DNA of 64,000 nucleotides from JABMOV01 sp964654545 (GTDB lineage Bacteria; Fidelibacterota; Marinisomatia; Marinisomatales; JABMOV01): positions 77,685 through 141,684 of the forward strand of contig CAZZIU010000004.1 in assembly GCA_964654545.1 (NCBI GenBank). The letters run 5' to 3'. Position 1 is the first letter of the stretch; the number at the start of each line of letters is the position of its first letter. Positions 49,449 to 58,432 of the stretch are shown in pieces. Both the position numbers and the translations under genes were made by a program. The notes below the pieces were generated by a model. The model was not told where the DNA came from and searched no databases. It saw only the letters and a program-made list of their open reading frames with translations.

Positions 49449-50165
49449 ATGGATATGAGTGTTGAGTTGGTTGATCATATGGGAAGTGATCTGACCGTAG
49501 TAAATGCTGCTAGAGTGAGTTTCGATAAGCATGTCGATGATCTAGACCGTAAAGATGAAAAGCTAATTCGTTATTTGGCGACACATGGTCATTGGACTCC
49601 ATTTGGACATCCTATGGTAACTTTGAGAGAAACTGTACCTATCTTTGTTGCGAGACAGAGATTTAAGCATATGGTAGGATTTTGTTACAATGAGGTGTCT
49701 AGGCGATATGTTAAAGATCAACCTGAATTTTATATGCCTGATGCTTGGCGTTCTAATCCGAAAAATGTGAAGCAAGGTTCTTCTCAAACCAAGACTATCG
49801 AATATATCAATCCGTTGTTGGATCCTCGTGGACGTAAATTTACTTTTCCTGAAATACTTGATGAATATCGCGTTTCGGCGCGTGTGGAATTACTATATAG
49901 AACATCACTTCGTTTATACGAAGAAATGTTAGAGGCTGGTGTTTGTGCAGAGCAGGCGCGTATGGTTTTGCCGCAAGGCATGATGACATCGTACTATGTG
50001 ACAGGATCGCTTGCAGCTTGGGCTAGAGCATATCATTTGCGTAGTGAAGCCACGGCACAAAAAGAGATTCGAGATTTGGCCTCACTTTGGGATGAAAAGA
50101 TAGGTCCACTTTTTCCTGTGTCTTGGTCTGAATTAACGTCAGAAAGGGATGACGATGCAAACTGA
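49449..50165 (+). CDS. thyX: Flavin-dependent thymidylate synthase
   Basis: 238 residues. ThyX motif RQRFKHMVGFCYNEVSRRY matches the RHRxxSxNExSxRY pattern with changes at the His and first Ser; AARVSF and THGHWTPFGHPMVTLRE are also family features, as is QARMVLPQGMMTSYYVTG near the end. Makes dTMP from dUMP using FAD, CH2-folate and NADPH. End overlaps nrdJ by 11 bases. Confidence 0.93.
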   Translation: MDMSVELVDHMGSDLTVVNAARVSFDKHVDDLDRKDEKLIRYLATHGHWTPFGHPMVTLRETVPIFVARQRFKHMVGFCYNEVSRRYVKDQPEFYMPDAWRSNPKNVKQGSSQTKTIEYINPLLDPRGRKFTFPEILDEYRVSARVELLYRTSLRLYEEMLEAGVCAEQARMVLPQGMMTSYYVTGSLAAWARAYHLRSEATAQKEIRDLASLWDEKIGPLFPVSWSELTSERDDDAN

Positions 50166-52074
50166 AACTGATTTGCCTACACTGTATCAGCAGTTTATAC
50201 ATTTATCGCGATATGCTAGATGGTTGCCTGAGAAGAGTAGAAGAGAAACATGGAATGAAACTGTTTCTAGATATTTTGATTTTTTTGAATGGCAGTTAAA
50301 GGAGAACACCAAAGGTAAACTATCTACAGCAGATAGAGAAGAATTGGAGAATGCAGTATTATCTCTTGAGGTGATGCCCTCTATGCGTTGTTTGATGACC
50401 GCAGGAGAAGCATTGGCGCGAGAGAATATTGCAGGTTATAATTGCTCTTTTGTCGCAATTGATAATCCTCGTTCTTTTGATGAAATATTGTACATTCTAA
50501 TGAATGGTACTGGTGTTGGCTTTTCTGTCGAAAGACAGTTTACAAATTCTTTGCCTGTTGTAGCTGAAGAATTTCACCCAACAGAGACTACGATCATTGT
50601 TGCAGATTCTAAATTGGGTTGGGCAAAAGCCTTTAAAGAGTTGATCGCAATGCTATATACTGGTCAAATTCCTAGTTGGGATTTGAGTAAGGTTCGACCA
50701 GCTGGAGCTCCATTGAAAACTTTCGGTGGTCGAGCTTCTGGTCCGGGTCCTTTGGATGAACTTTTTCATTTTTGCGTTCGTGTTTTTTCTGGTGCTTCTG
50801 GTCGTAAGTTGACTTCAATTGAATGTCATGATCTAGTATGCAAGATTGCTGAAATTGTAGTTGTTGGTGGAGTGCGTCGTTCTGCATTACTTTCTCTGTC
50901 TAATCTGTCAGATGAACGAATGCGACACGCGAAGAGTGGTGAATGGCATATTGCAAATTCTCAGCGTGCGCTTTCAAACAATTCTGCTGCATATACAGAG
51001 AAGCCTGATATTGGAATCTTTATGGCAGAGTGGCTTTCATTGTATGAGAGTAAGAGTGGTGAGAGAGGAATCTTCTCACGCAAAGCGTCACAGAATAAAG
51101 CTATTGAAGGTGGAAGAAGAGATCCCGATCACCAGTTTGGAACTAATCCGTGTAGTGAGATAGTTCTACGGTCGAAGCAGTTTTGCAATTTGTCTGAAGT
51201 TATTGTTCGCCCAAGTGATTCTATGGAAGAGCTAGAGCGTAAGGTTCGTTTAGCGACGATACTCGGAACAATGCAATCGACACTGACATCATTTCGATAT
51301 GTTGGAAGTAGTTGGAAGAAGAATTGCGAAGAAGAAAGATTGCTCGGTGTCAGTCTAACTGGAATTATGGACAGTGAGTTAACTAATGGTAAGAAAAAGA
51401 ATCTAGAAGATCGACTCAGAGCACTGCGTCAAATTGCAGTTAATACCAATAAAGAATGGGCTAAAAAGTTAGGCATTAATCAATCGACAGCGATTACATG
51501 TGTTAAGCCGAGCGGTACAGTATCTCAGTTGGTTGATGCTGCAAGTGGAATTCATGCGAGACATAATCCATTTTACATTCGTACCGTTCGTGGTGATAAG
51601 AAAGATCCTCTTGCGAAGATGATGGTCGATGCTGGTTTTCCGGTTGAGGATGACATAATGCAGCCAACCCACAATTGGGTATTTTCGTTTCCGGTGAAGG
51701 CTCCCTCGAATGCTATTTTTAGAAAAGATATGAGTGCGATTGAGCAATTGGAACATTGGTTGGTGTATCAGAGGGCATGGTGTGAGCATAAACCTTCTTG
51801 CACAGTGTCGGTAAAAGAGGACGAATGGTTTGAAGTTGGTGCTTGGGTATATAAGCACTTTGATGAGATTAGTGGAATATCTTTCTTGCCTTTTTCAGAT
51901 CACATTTACAAGCAAGCTCCGTATACTGATTGCTCAAAGGAAGAATATAATGAACAATCGAAGAGAATGCCCAAATCGGTCGATTGGTCCGATTTAGCAA
52001 AGTATGAAAATACGGATCAGACATTAGGATCGCAAGAGCTGGCATGTTCTGCTGGAGGATGTGAAATTGTTTAG
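50155..52074 (+). CDS. nrdJ: Class II (B12-dependent) ribonucleotide reductase
   Basis: 639 residues from ATG 50155, which has AAAGGG six bases upstream (50149 overlaps it). Monomeric class II features: AGYNCSFVAID, ILMNGTGVGFSVE, TNPCSEIVLR with the radical Cys, CVKPSGTVSQL, and the C-terminal redox pair ELACSAGGCEI. Needs adenosylcobalamin and reduces ribonucleotide triphosphates. Glutaredoxin follows at 53005. Same class as in several marine phages; the host must supply B12. Confidence 0.93.
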   Translation: MQTETDLPTLYQQFIHLSRYARWLPEKSRRETWNETVSRYFDFFEWQLKENTKGKLSTADREELENAVLSLEVMPSMRCLMTAGEALARENIAGYNCSFVAIDNPRSFDEILYILMNGTGVGFSVERQFTNSLPVVAEEFHPTETTIIVADSKLGWAKAFKELIAMLYTGQIPSWDLSKVRPAGAPLKTFGGRASGPGPLDELFHFCVRVFSGASGRKLTSIECHDLVCKIAEIVVVGGVRRSALLSLSNLSDERMRHAKSGEWHIANSQRALSNNSAAYTEKPDIGIFMAEWLSLYESKSGERGIFSRKASQNKAIEGGRRDPDHQFGTNPCSEIVLRSKQFCNLSEVIVRPSDSMEELERKVRLATILGTMQSTLTSFRYVGSSWKKNCEEERLLGVSLTGIMDSELTNGKKKNLEDRLRALRQIAVNTNKEWAKKLGINQSTAITCVKPSGTVSQLVDAASGIHARHNPFYIRTVRGDKKDPLAKMMVDAGFPVEDDIMQPTHNWVFSFPVKAPSNAIFRKDMSAIEQLEHWLVYQRAWCEHKPSCTVSVKEDEWFEVGAWVYKHFDEISGISFLPFSDHIYKQAPYTDCSKEEYNEQSKRMPKSVDWSDLAKYENTDQTLGSQELACSAGGCEIV

Positions 52075-52085
52075 GAGTTCTGGAT

Positions 52086-52259
52086 ATGCCGATTGATTTT
52101 GAAGAAGATGATCCAATAATGGAATTAAATTTACAATGTCAAGAGTGTGGTATTGAATATTCAGTATGCACTAGGATGGATGGGTATTTAGAGCAGGCAA
52201 GATATTGTCCATTTTGCGGAACGTATAACATAGATTACGATTTAGAAGAGGAAGAATAG
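52086..52259 (+). CDS. Zinc-ribbon microprotein (57 aa)
   Basis: Acidic start MPIDFEEDDP, then CQECGIEYSVC and YCPFCGTYN, two CxxC pairs for one zinc site, and a DLEEEE end. Sits between nrdJ and the RuvC-like gene with one-base spacing to the latter. Not recognised further. Confidence 0.6.
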   Translation: MPIDFEEDDPIMELNLQCQECGIEYSVCTRMDGYLEQARYCPFCGTYNIDYDLEEEE

Positions 52260-52260
52260 A

Positions 52261-52824
52261 TTGCCGATATATGCTGGAATAGATTACTCTCTGACTTCTC
52301 CTTCCATTTGTATATCAGATGAAAAACTCATTGACTTCTCGTCTGTGACGTGCTATTTTCTATCTAACTTAGCGCGATTCGAGAAATATAAAGAGTCAAA
52401 TATAAATGGAAATATACACGAGAAATTTGATTCAGATCAAGATCGGTATGATATAATATCATCTTGGGCATTAGATGCTATAGAAAATCATGATGTGGAT
52501 TATGTTTGCATTGAGGGATATTCGTTTGGATCTACTGGTAGAGTTTTTAATATTGCAGAAAATACTGGAATACTAAAAGATCGAATATGGGAATTTGGTG
52601 TTGATTTTGAAGTTGCTGCACCTTCAGCTATTAAGAAATATGCTACAGGTAAAGGCAACGCAAATAAAGAACAAATGTATGAAAAATTTTGCGAGGATAA
52701 TCCTAAGGTAGATTTGAAGGGGCTGTTGACGCCTAGAGCATCTAAAGTTATTAATCCAGTTTCGGATATTGTAGATTCGTATTACATATTAAATTATATT
52801 ATAGATAAGAAAAAGGAAGAGTAG
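52261..52824 (+). CDS. RuvC-like Holliday junction resolvase
   Basis: 187 residues, TTG start directly after the previous stop; no ATG before the domain. RNase-H-fold pattern: YAGIDYSLTSPSICI (first Asp), YVCIEGYSFGSTG (Glu), a Lys in GKGNANKEQMY, and SDIVDSYYI (final acidic pair). Resolves recombination branches, replacing T4 gp49, which is not in the window. Confidence 0.72.
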   Translation: MPIYAGIDYSLTSPSICISDEKLIDFSSVTCYFLSNLARFEKYKESNINGNIHEKFDSDQDRYDIISSWALDAIENHDVDYVCIEGYSFGSTGRVFNIAENTGILKDRIWEFGVDFEVAAPSAIKKYATGKGNANKEQMYEKFCEDNPKVDLKGLLTPRASKVINPVSDIVDSYYILNYIIDKKKEE

Positions 52825-52826
52825 AT

Positions 52827-53003
52827 ATGGCAGATCGTAATAAGGCTGTTATTGTTGGTACGATTGTTCCTAATGAGAACATCAATCTTGAGAATTGGAT
52901 GGCAGATATTAAGGAGCGTTACGAAGCTCCCGATCAGTTTGGGAAGAGGAAGTCTGTGGAGTTTGATGTTCAGGATAATTTTGTAGATTTTTGGGTTTCC
53001 TAA
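52827..53003 (+). CDS. Small protein (58 aa), unknown
   Basis: Starts MADRNKAVIVGTIVPNENIN, soluble, ends in an aromatic DFWVS. Two bases before the glutaredoxin start, so same operon. No domain recognised. Confidence 0.5.
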   Translation: MADRNKAVIVGTIVPNENINLENWMADIKERYEAPDQFGKRKSVEFDVQDNFVDFWVS

Positions 53004-53004
53004 A

Positions 53005-53277
53005 ATGATTACGGTACTGACATCTCAAACATGTAGTTGGTGTGATGAGTTGAAAAAGGTAATGCAGGAAAAGAATATACCTTATGTTGAAGTATCTGTT
53101 CCTGAGCAAATGTCGGTTATGGAGTTTCATGCTTTGTCCGAGAAGCATGAAATGACGAAAACTGTTCCAAAGGTTTTCTCTGGAACGGAATTGATTGGTG
53201 GGTATGACGACGATCTTTTAGCTTGGTTCGATGAGTGGTTAGATTCCCATGCTGGTGGATATGGCGAAGACTTTTAG
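53005..53277 (+). CDS. Glutaredoxin
   Basis: 90 residues. Thioredoxin-fold: TVLTSQTCSWCDELKKVM with a CxxC active site, TVPKVFSG with the cis-Pro, and LIGGYDDDLLAWFDEWL. Likely reduces the class II reductase (50155) as T4 NrdC does for its reductase. Confidence 0.88.
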   Translation: MITVLTSQTCSWCDELKKVMQEKNIPYVEVSVPEQMSVMEFHALSEKHEMTKTVPKVFSGTELIGGYDDDLLAWFDEWLDSHAGGYGEDF

Positions 53278-53374
53278 TAAATGGAAGTAAGTTTTTTCGT
53301 GTAGTTGATCTACATATTGATGTATGTATTTGAGAATGAGTCAGCGATTCTCGATATACTTTATTTGATAAGCT

Positions 53375-53382
53375 GATAAATA
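53375..53382 (+). promoter_or_regulatory. Possible late promoter (GATAAATA)
   Basis: One mismatch to TATAAATA, 15 bases before ATG 53397; a GAGAAT/ATTCTC hairpin (53332-53352) precedes it. Confidence 0.45.
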
Positions 53383-53396
53383 GGAAACTGTAAATT

Positions 53397-53615
53397 ATGG
53401 CATTTCGTCCTGGTAGTAAGACTCGCAAGGTTGTTGATTATCTTGCAAACGGTGGTACTCTGACCGAGGCTGAGGCGCGCGCTCGCTTTGGTGTTAAGAA
53501 CTTCCGCGCTCAGATTTCTCATATCAAGAGCACGGTTGAGGCGTATGGTAACTGGGAGGTTACTCAGGAGCCTACGGCTACGAGCACCGCGCGCTACGGT
53601 ATGGTGAAGAACTAG
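53397..53615 (+). CDS. Small DNA-binding-like protein (winged-helix type)
   Basis: 72 residues: RPGSKTRKVVDYLANGGTLT then EAEARARFGVKNFRAQISHI, a helix-turn-helix pattern with a following beta wing (YGNWEVTQEP). I recall close relatives in marine T4-like phages. Late-type promoter before it and a terminator after it make a single-gene unit. Probably a regulator. Confidence 0.7.
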   Translation: MAFRPGSKTRKVVDYLANGGTLTEAEARARFGVKNFRAQISHIKSTVEAYGNWEVTQEPTATSTARYGMVKN

Positions 53616-53644
53616 TCATCATATAACCATATAATAGCGGACGG

Positions 53645-53684
53645 AAAGGGCGGCGAGGGTTATATCTCCTCGTCGCCTTTTCTC
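53645..53684 (+). terminator. Rho-independent terminator
   Basis: GGCGGCGAGG (53649-53658) pairs with CCTCGTCGCC (53668-53677), 10-bp stem with one G-U and a nine-base loop, followed by TTTTCT. Confidence 0.88.
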
Positions 53685-53701
53685 TATTTTGGGAGTAAAT
53701 T

Positions 53702-54694
53702 ATGTCGGAATTCTCATTAAATATAGTTGACGATAGTGCAGATATTAGGTTTGATTTGACGAAGAATATGATCAATCCTAATGCAAAGGGTGGCACAGAA
53801 CTTCTATTGGAAGAACTGTATTCTCATCTTCCTGCCGATCTTTGGAAAGAGTTTAACATTATACAGTCTCGCGTCCGGGATGAGTTTTTTGATGATCGCC
53901 CGGCATTGTTATGGTTGCATGATCTTCCTGGTGATCCTGAATCTGAACATTTGAAAGATGTTAAATCACGAGAACGATTTGAGAAAATTGTATTTGTGTC
54001 TCATTGGCAGCAGGACAAATATGCTCGTTATTTGGGTATTCCATATGAAGAGGGTATTGTACTAAAGAATGCTATTAATGAAATTCCTGTTCATGAGAAG
54101 CCTAAAGACGGTAAGATTAAGTTAATTTATTTTTCTACACCACATCGGGGTTTGCATATTCTGGAGTCTGCGATTCGTGTTTTGTCGCAGCAACGTGATG
54201 ATTTTGAAGTTGATGTGATTTCTAGTTTTAGGTTGTATGGTAATGAAGAAGCAGATTCGCAGTTTCAGGTATTGTTCGATCGACTAGATCAGTTGGAGTG
54301 TGTGAACTATTATAAGAGTCTTCCTAATAATCAGATACGGGAACGATTGAAGACTTCGCACATTCTTGCATATCCTAGCGTATACGAAGAAACGTCTTGT
54401 CGTGTGTTGCTTGAGTCTATGGCTGCTGGATGTTTGGCTGTTGTTCCTAATTATGGAGCACTAACTGAAACGGGTACCGATTATGCTTGGATGTATAATT
54501 GGGAATCTGATCCTGCTCGTCATGCTCAAAAGTTTGCAAATATCTTGAGTCATGCGATTGATGCTTTTTGGAATCCTGGTGTTCAGGATATTCTCAAGAT
54601 GCAAACTTCATATTATAACAATTTTTATGGTTGGAATATGAGGAAGTATGAGTGGATGGATTTTATGGAAAGTCTTTTGAAAGATGGGAAATAA
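53702..54694 (+). CDS. Glycosyltransferase, GT4 (GT-B) type
   Basis: 330 residues. IVFVSHWQQDKYARYLGIP, LIYFSTPHRGLHILESAIRV and the acceptor motif SVYEETSCRVLLESMAAGC (EX7E type) are characteristic of GT4 retaining glycosyltransferases. First gene of the glycan operon after a terminator. The next gene starts in its stop codon. Sugar and acceptor unknown. Confidence 0.85.
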   Translation: MSEFSLNIVDDSADIRFDLTKNMINPNAKGGTELLLEELYSHLPADLWKEFNIIQSRVRDEFFDDRPALLWLHDLPGDPESEHLKDVKSRERFEKIVFVSHWQQDKYARYLGIPYEEGIVLKNAINEIPVHEKPKDGKIKLIYFSTPHRGLHILESAIRVLSQQRDDFEVDVISSFRLYGNEEADSQFQVLFDRLDQLECVNYYKSLPNNQIRERLKTSHILAYPSVYEETSCRVLLESMAAGCLAVVPNYGALTETGTDYAWMYNWESDPARHAQKFANILSHAIDAFWNPGVQDILKMQTSYYNNFYGWNMRKYEWMDFMESLLKDGK

Positions 54695-55635
54695 TGCTGC
54701 GTTCAAATATTGAGAACATGTGCGTGATACCTTTGGTGTCTCCATCCATATCGATTGAACATCTAGAGAGGTGTGTTTGGTCGATTGAATCTCAGGAACC
54801 AGTTCCTTTCGATTTTGATATTGTGATTGTTGTTAATTCTCTTGACAGATCGTATACAAAATCTATTCAAGATAAATTTGCAAAAGATTATGATATTCAT
54901 GTGACCGAATCTAACGGTAAGAGTGGAATGGGTCATAATGCTCGTTATGATACTTATCGAAAAATCTATAAGGAAAGAGAATATACTCATGTTATGGCAG
55001 TTGATGGTGATGACTATTATTACCCTATGGCATTTGAGTGTATAGATGAGCTTCAGAAAAAATCTAGATTTGATTATTTAAGCGGAACTTGTCCTTATGT
55101 TGACACGATCAGGCAGTCTCCTCCTGATAGACAAGATCCACGTTCAACAATTCCATTGGGAAATGGTACGTTTCTTTGGTCATTTTTAGATCAGAGATAT
55201 GCAGCTTTTCCGAAGATCGTTTGGGATGGTGTTACTTGCCCCGGAGGGGAGCCACCCCTTTGCTTGTCGAATAACGCAATTGAGAAGAATTTTCGATATT
55301 TAGATGATCTTAATTTGGCAGATGATTATCCTCATATGTGCCAAGGAATTGCTTCATATTTAAGGGGAGAAATAATTTATGTAAACACAGATTGCAATGA
55401 TATATATGTATATGATTGTTTAGTGTCTGAGGGTTCGTCGTCTAGAATGGATCAAAATCTAGATCCAGATAGAGGTTGGCCTTTTGATGTGAATGGTATT
55501 TTGCATCAAGAAATTGTTCAAGATGAATATAAGATATTGAGTGAAATTACATTGCAGCATTTGCCTTATGCGACGTTACCTCAAGTTTGGAATGAGAAGC
55601 AAAAGTCGAAGTATATTTTAGAGAATGTGATATGA
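54694..55635 (+). CDS. Glycosyltransferase, GT2-like
   Basis: 313 residues from ATG 54694. GT-A pattern: VIPLVSPSISIEHLERCV, IVIVVNSLDRSYTKSIQ, and MAVDGDDYYYPMAF with the metal DxDD. Coupled to both neighbours by four-base overlaps. Target unknown. Confidence 0.75.
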   Translation: MLRSNIENMCVIPLVSPSISIEHLERCVWSIESQEPVPFDFDIVIVVNSLDRSYTKSIQDKFAKDYDIHVTESNGKSGMGHNARYDTYRKIYKEREYTHVMAVDGDDYYYPMAFECIDELQKKSRFDYLSGTCPYVDTIRQSPPDRQDPRSTIPLGNGTFLWSFLDQRYAAFPKIVWDGVTCPGGEPPLCLSNNAIEKNFRYLDDLNLADDYPHMCQGIASYLRGEIIYVNTDCNDIYVYDCLVSEGSSSRMDQNLDPDRGWPFDVNGILHQEIVQDEYKILSEITLQHLPYATLPQVWNEKQKSKYILENVI

Positions 55636-56390
55636 GTGTTCATTTTAAAATTATTACGCCAGTGTATAATTCTGAAAGTTATATACGAAATACTCTAATA
55701 AGTGTTTTGGGTCAGGATTATGATAATTTTGAATATATCATAACTGATGATTGTTCCACAGATAATACGGTAAATGTGATTAAAGAATTTATCGAAGAAT
55801 ATGACTGTGGTGATTATTTTACGCTTATTGAGAACGATGAAAATATGGGAGCATTGTATAATCTTTATCATATGATTCAAAACTTGGATGCATTTGATGA
55901 TGATGTAATCGTAACTTTAGATGGAGACGATTGGCTGGCGAGTGAATATGTGCTGTCGATATTGGATCATGTATATGAGCATGAAGATTGTTGGATGACT
56001 TATGGAAGTTATGTTCAACATCCTAGTGGTCGCGATTCGTCTTTTCATGTTACTGAATATCCGAAGAATATAGTGGAAGATGGGACCTTTAGAGATGATC
56101 CTGCATGGCGCGCAAGCCATCTTCGTACTTTCAATTACAATTTAGCCAAACGCCTGACTGAAGACGATATGGTCGATGATGATGGAACATTTTATGAAAT
56201 GGCTTGGGATTTTGCTTTGATGTTTCCTATGATGGAGATGGCCAGAGAGCGAGTTCGTTTTATTAAAGATACATTGTATGTGTATAATGATGATAATCCT
56301 ATCAATGATCATAAAAAAGATAGACAGAGACAAATTGATATGGGAGATAGGATTAGAAAAAAGAATAATCGAAGAGAAAGGTTGGTGTGA
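55632..56390 (+). CDS. Glycosyltransferase, GT2 family
   Basis: 252 residues. Classic GT2 start KIITPVYNSESYIRNTLISV, YIITDDCSTDNTVNVI, IENDENMGALYNLY, and VTLDGDDWLASEYVL with the DxD metal site. Likely transfers a sugar from a nucleotide-sugar to a growing glycan. Confidence 0.88.
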   Translation: MSVHFKIITPVYNSESYIRNTLISVLGQDYDNFEYIITDDCSTDNTVNVIKEFIEEYDCGDYFTLIENDENMGALYNLYHMIQNLDAFDDDVIVTLDGDDWLASEYVLSILDHVYEHEDCWMTYGSYVQHPSGRDSSFHVTEYPKNIVEDGTFRDDPAWRASHLRTFNYNLAKRLTEDDMVDDDGTFYEMAWDFALMFPMMEMARERVRFIKDTLYVYNDDNPINDHKKDRQRQIDMGDRIRKKNNRRERLV

Positions 56391-56393
56391 TAT

Positions 56394-57650
56394 ATGACTG
56401 ATAACATGTCGGCTGATTTTTTTCTAACTAATACACGAATTGATATTGTTTCTAAATTTTTATATGCCAAGTATAGAGAGAATGGTTATAATACAAATTT
56501 TGCTTTAGATTTATATGAGAGGCATTTGAGAGTTTGGAATGGTTTCAATGAAATCGATAATGAGAGTAAAAATAGTTTTGAAGATTTCTTATTAACATTT
56601 CATCAGATATTAGATTCGATTAAGAGTATTGGTTATGATGACACACTAGACACCGTACCTGTAACTGATGATGGTTTTTTGTTGAATGGTTCTCATAGAG
56701 TTGCTTCTTGTTTATTGTATGACAAGCCAGTGTCTTATCATACTACAAATGATATGTCTGAAGGTGAGTATGATTGTAGTAGTTTTTATTTCAGACGTTT
56801 GGGTTTAGATGAAAAATATTTAGATGCGATGGCTGTTGAATATGCGAAATTGAAAAAGAATACTTATGTTGTGAGTTTGTTTCCATCTGCTACTTCGATG
56901 AATCTTTTAGATAGGGCAGAAGAGATATTGACATCTGAATCTGATCTTGTTTATGTGAAGGATATTGTATGCACCAACGGTGCGCTGAATATAGTTCGAC
57001 AATTGTATTTGGGGGAAGAATGGGGAGGAACTTGGAATAATAATTTTTCTGGATTCTTAGATAAGGCTCGTTTATGTTTTACTAGTAATTATCCTATGCG
57101 AGTATATTTGGTAGAATTGGATGATGTGGAACAGGCTAAGACGTTAAAAAATAAAATTAGGAATATATATGGTTTGGGAAATCATTCTTGTCACATTAAT
57201 GATACTCATGCTGAGACTCTTCGTTTGTCTCGGGTCTTTTTTAATGAGAATAGTATGCATTATATTAACAATTCTAATATGGTTTATTATCCTAATTTTT
57301 ATTCCATGTTGGATTATTATTCACGGTATATAGGAGATAATGGATTGGATAGCGAAGATTATTGTGTTACCGCCAGTTCAATTCTATCTTTATATGGTCT
57401 TAGGGAAGGCAATGATCTAGATTATCTGACATCAGGTAACGCTATATTGGGCCATTCAGATATACATAGTCATAATGATGAGATTCATAATTACACTGTC
57501 GCTATAGATGATGTGTTGTATAATCCGACGAATCATTTTTATTTTGATGGAATGAAATTTGCAGGTTTGAATGTGATTCGAGAATTGAAAAATAAAAGGA
57601 AAGAGCCTAAAGACATTGTTGATATGGGTTTGATAGAAAGACTATTATGA
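56394..57650 (+). CDS. Two-part protein: ParB-like N-terminus + nucleotidyltransferase-like C-terminus
   Basis: 418 residues. Residues about 90-110, DGFLLNGSHRVASCLLYDKP, resemble the G-x-HR loop of ParB/sulfiredoxin-like folds. The C-terminal half has YGLREGNDLDYLTSG and HNDEIHNYTVAIDDVLYNP, reminiscent of nucleotidyltransferase-type capsule enzymes with a D-x-D pair. Both assignments are weak. Its place inside the glycan operon suggests a carbohydrate role. Confidence 0.45.
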   Translation: MTDNMSADFFLTNTRIDIVSKFLYAKYRENGYNTNFALDLYERHLRVWNGFNEIDNESKNSFEDFLLTFHQILDSIKSIGYDDTLDTVPVTDDGFLLNGSHRVASCLLYDKPVSYHTTNDMSEGEYDCSSFYFRRLGLDEKYLDAMAVEYAKLKKNTYVVSLFPSATSMNLLDRAEEILTSESDLVYVKDIVCTNGALNIVRQLYLGEEWGGTWNNNFSGFLDKARLCFTSNYPMRVYLVELDDVEQAKTLKNKIRNIYGLGNHSCHINDTHAETLRLSRVFFNENSMHYINNSNMVYYPNFYSMLDYYSRYIGDNGLDSEDYCVTASSILSLYGLREGNDLDYLTSGNAILGHSDIHSHNDEIHNYTVAIDDVLYNPTNHFYFDGMKFAGLNVIRELKNKRKEPKDIVDMGLIERLL

Positions 57651-58432
57651 AAGTGTATATTCCTACCTGCGATTCTCATTTGTTTGTTATTGAAGCATTT
57701 TCATATTTCTTTAATAAGTATTGGGGAGATGATTTTGAGGTTAAGGTTTTGGGTTTTAGTGAACCAGATTTCTCTTTGCCTGATAATTTTGAATTTGTGT
57801 CTATGGCTAAGGAGCAGATCGGAGGGGCTCAAGGATGGTCTAACTATTTGATCGAATATTTTAATTCGATTGATGATGAGCATTTCATTTTTGGTATTGA
57901 TGATTTTTGCATTGTGAGACCATTTGATCGTAGTTTGTATGAAATGTTATTAGGTGAATTGAATGAGACGGTAGGTAGAATAGATTTGCAGCCTTCTCTT
58001 CAATACAGTAGAGATCCGGCTGATGTTAGTTTATATAAAGAGTGTTCAGATTTTGATATTTTAGAATTGAATCAAAATCGTAGCATAAAAACAATAGATT
58101 CTCTTTATAGGATAACAGCACAATTTTCTATTTGGAATAGAAAATATTTTTTGAGATATTTATACTCAAATTGGTCTCCTTGGGATTGGGAAATTCGTGG
58201 GAGTGCTATGGCAGAGGGGGATGGATATAAAATATTAGGAACCAAAGATAGATGGTGTGCTTTAAAAATAGAATTATTAAGCGATGGTCAATATGCGAAT
58301 AAGATTAATATACAAGGTATGTATGAAGAAGACAAATTGATAATTAAAGAGATGTATCAAGATCGCTCTGAAGAAATAGGAAACTTTAAAAATGATTATG
58401 AATTTCTTTTAGAGATCGGAGAAAATAAATGA
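57647..58432 (+). CDS. Glycosyltransferase-like protein, unknown family
   Basis: 261 residues. IFGIDDFCIVRPFDRSLYEM holds a DD in the position of a GT-A metal motif; NKYWGDDFEVKVLGF and ITAQFSIWNRKYFLRYLY follow the usual acceptor-side pattern. Overlaps both neighbours by four bases. Weak assignment. Confidence 0.55.
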   Translation: MKVYIPTCDSHLFVIEAFSYFFNKYWGDDFEVKVLGFSEPDFSLPDNFEFVSMAKEQIGGAQGWSNYLIEYFNSIDDEHFIFGIDDFCIVRPFDRSLYEMLLGELNETVGRIDLQPSLQYSRDPADVSLYKECSDFDILELNQNRSIKTIDSLYRITAQFSIWNRKYFLRYLYSNWSPWDWEIRGSAMAEGDGYKILGTKDRWCALKIELLSDGQYANKINIQGMYEEDKLIIKEMYQDRSEEIGNFKNDYEFLLEIGENK

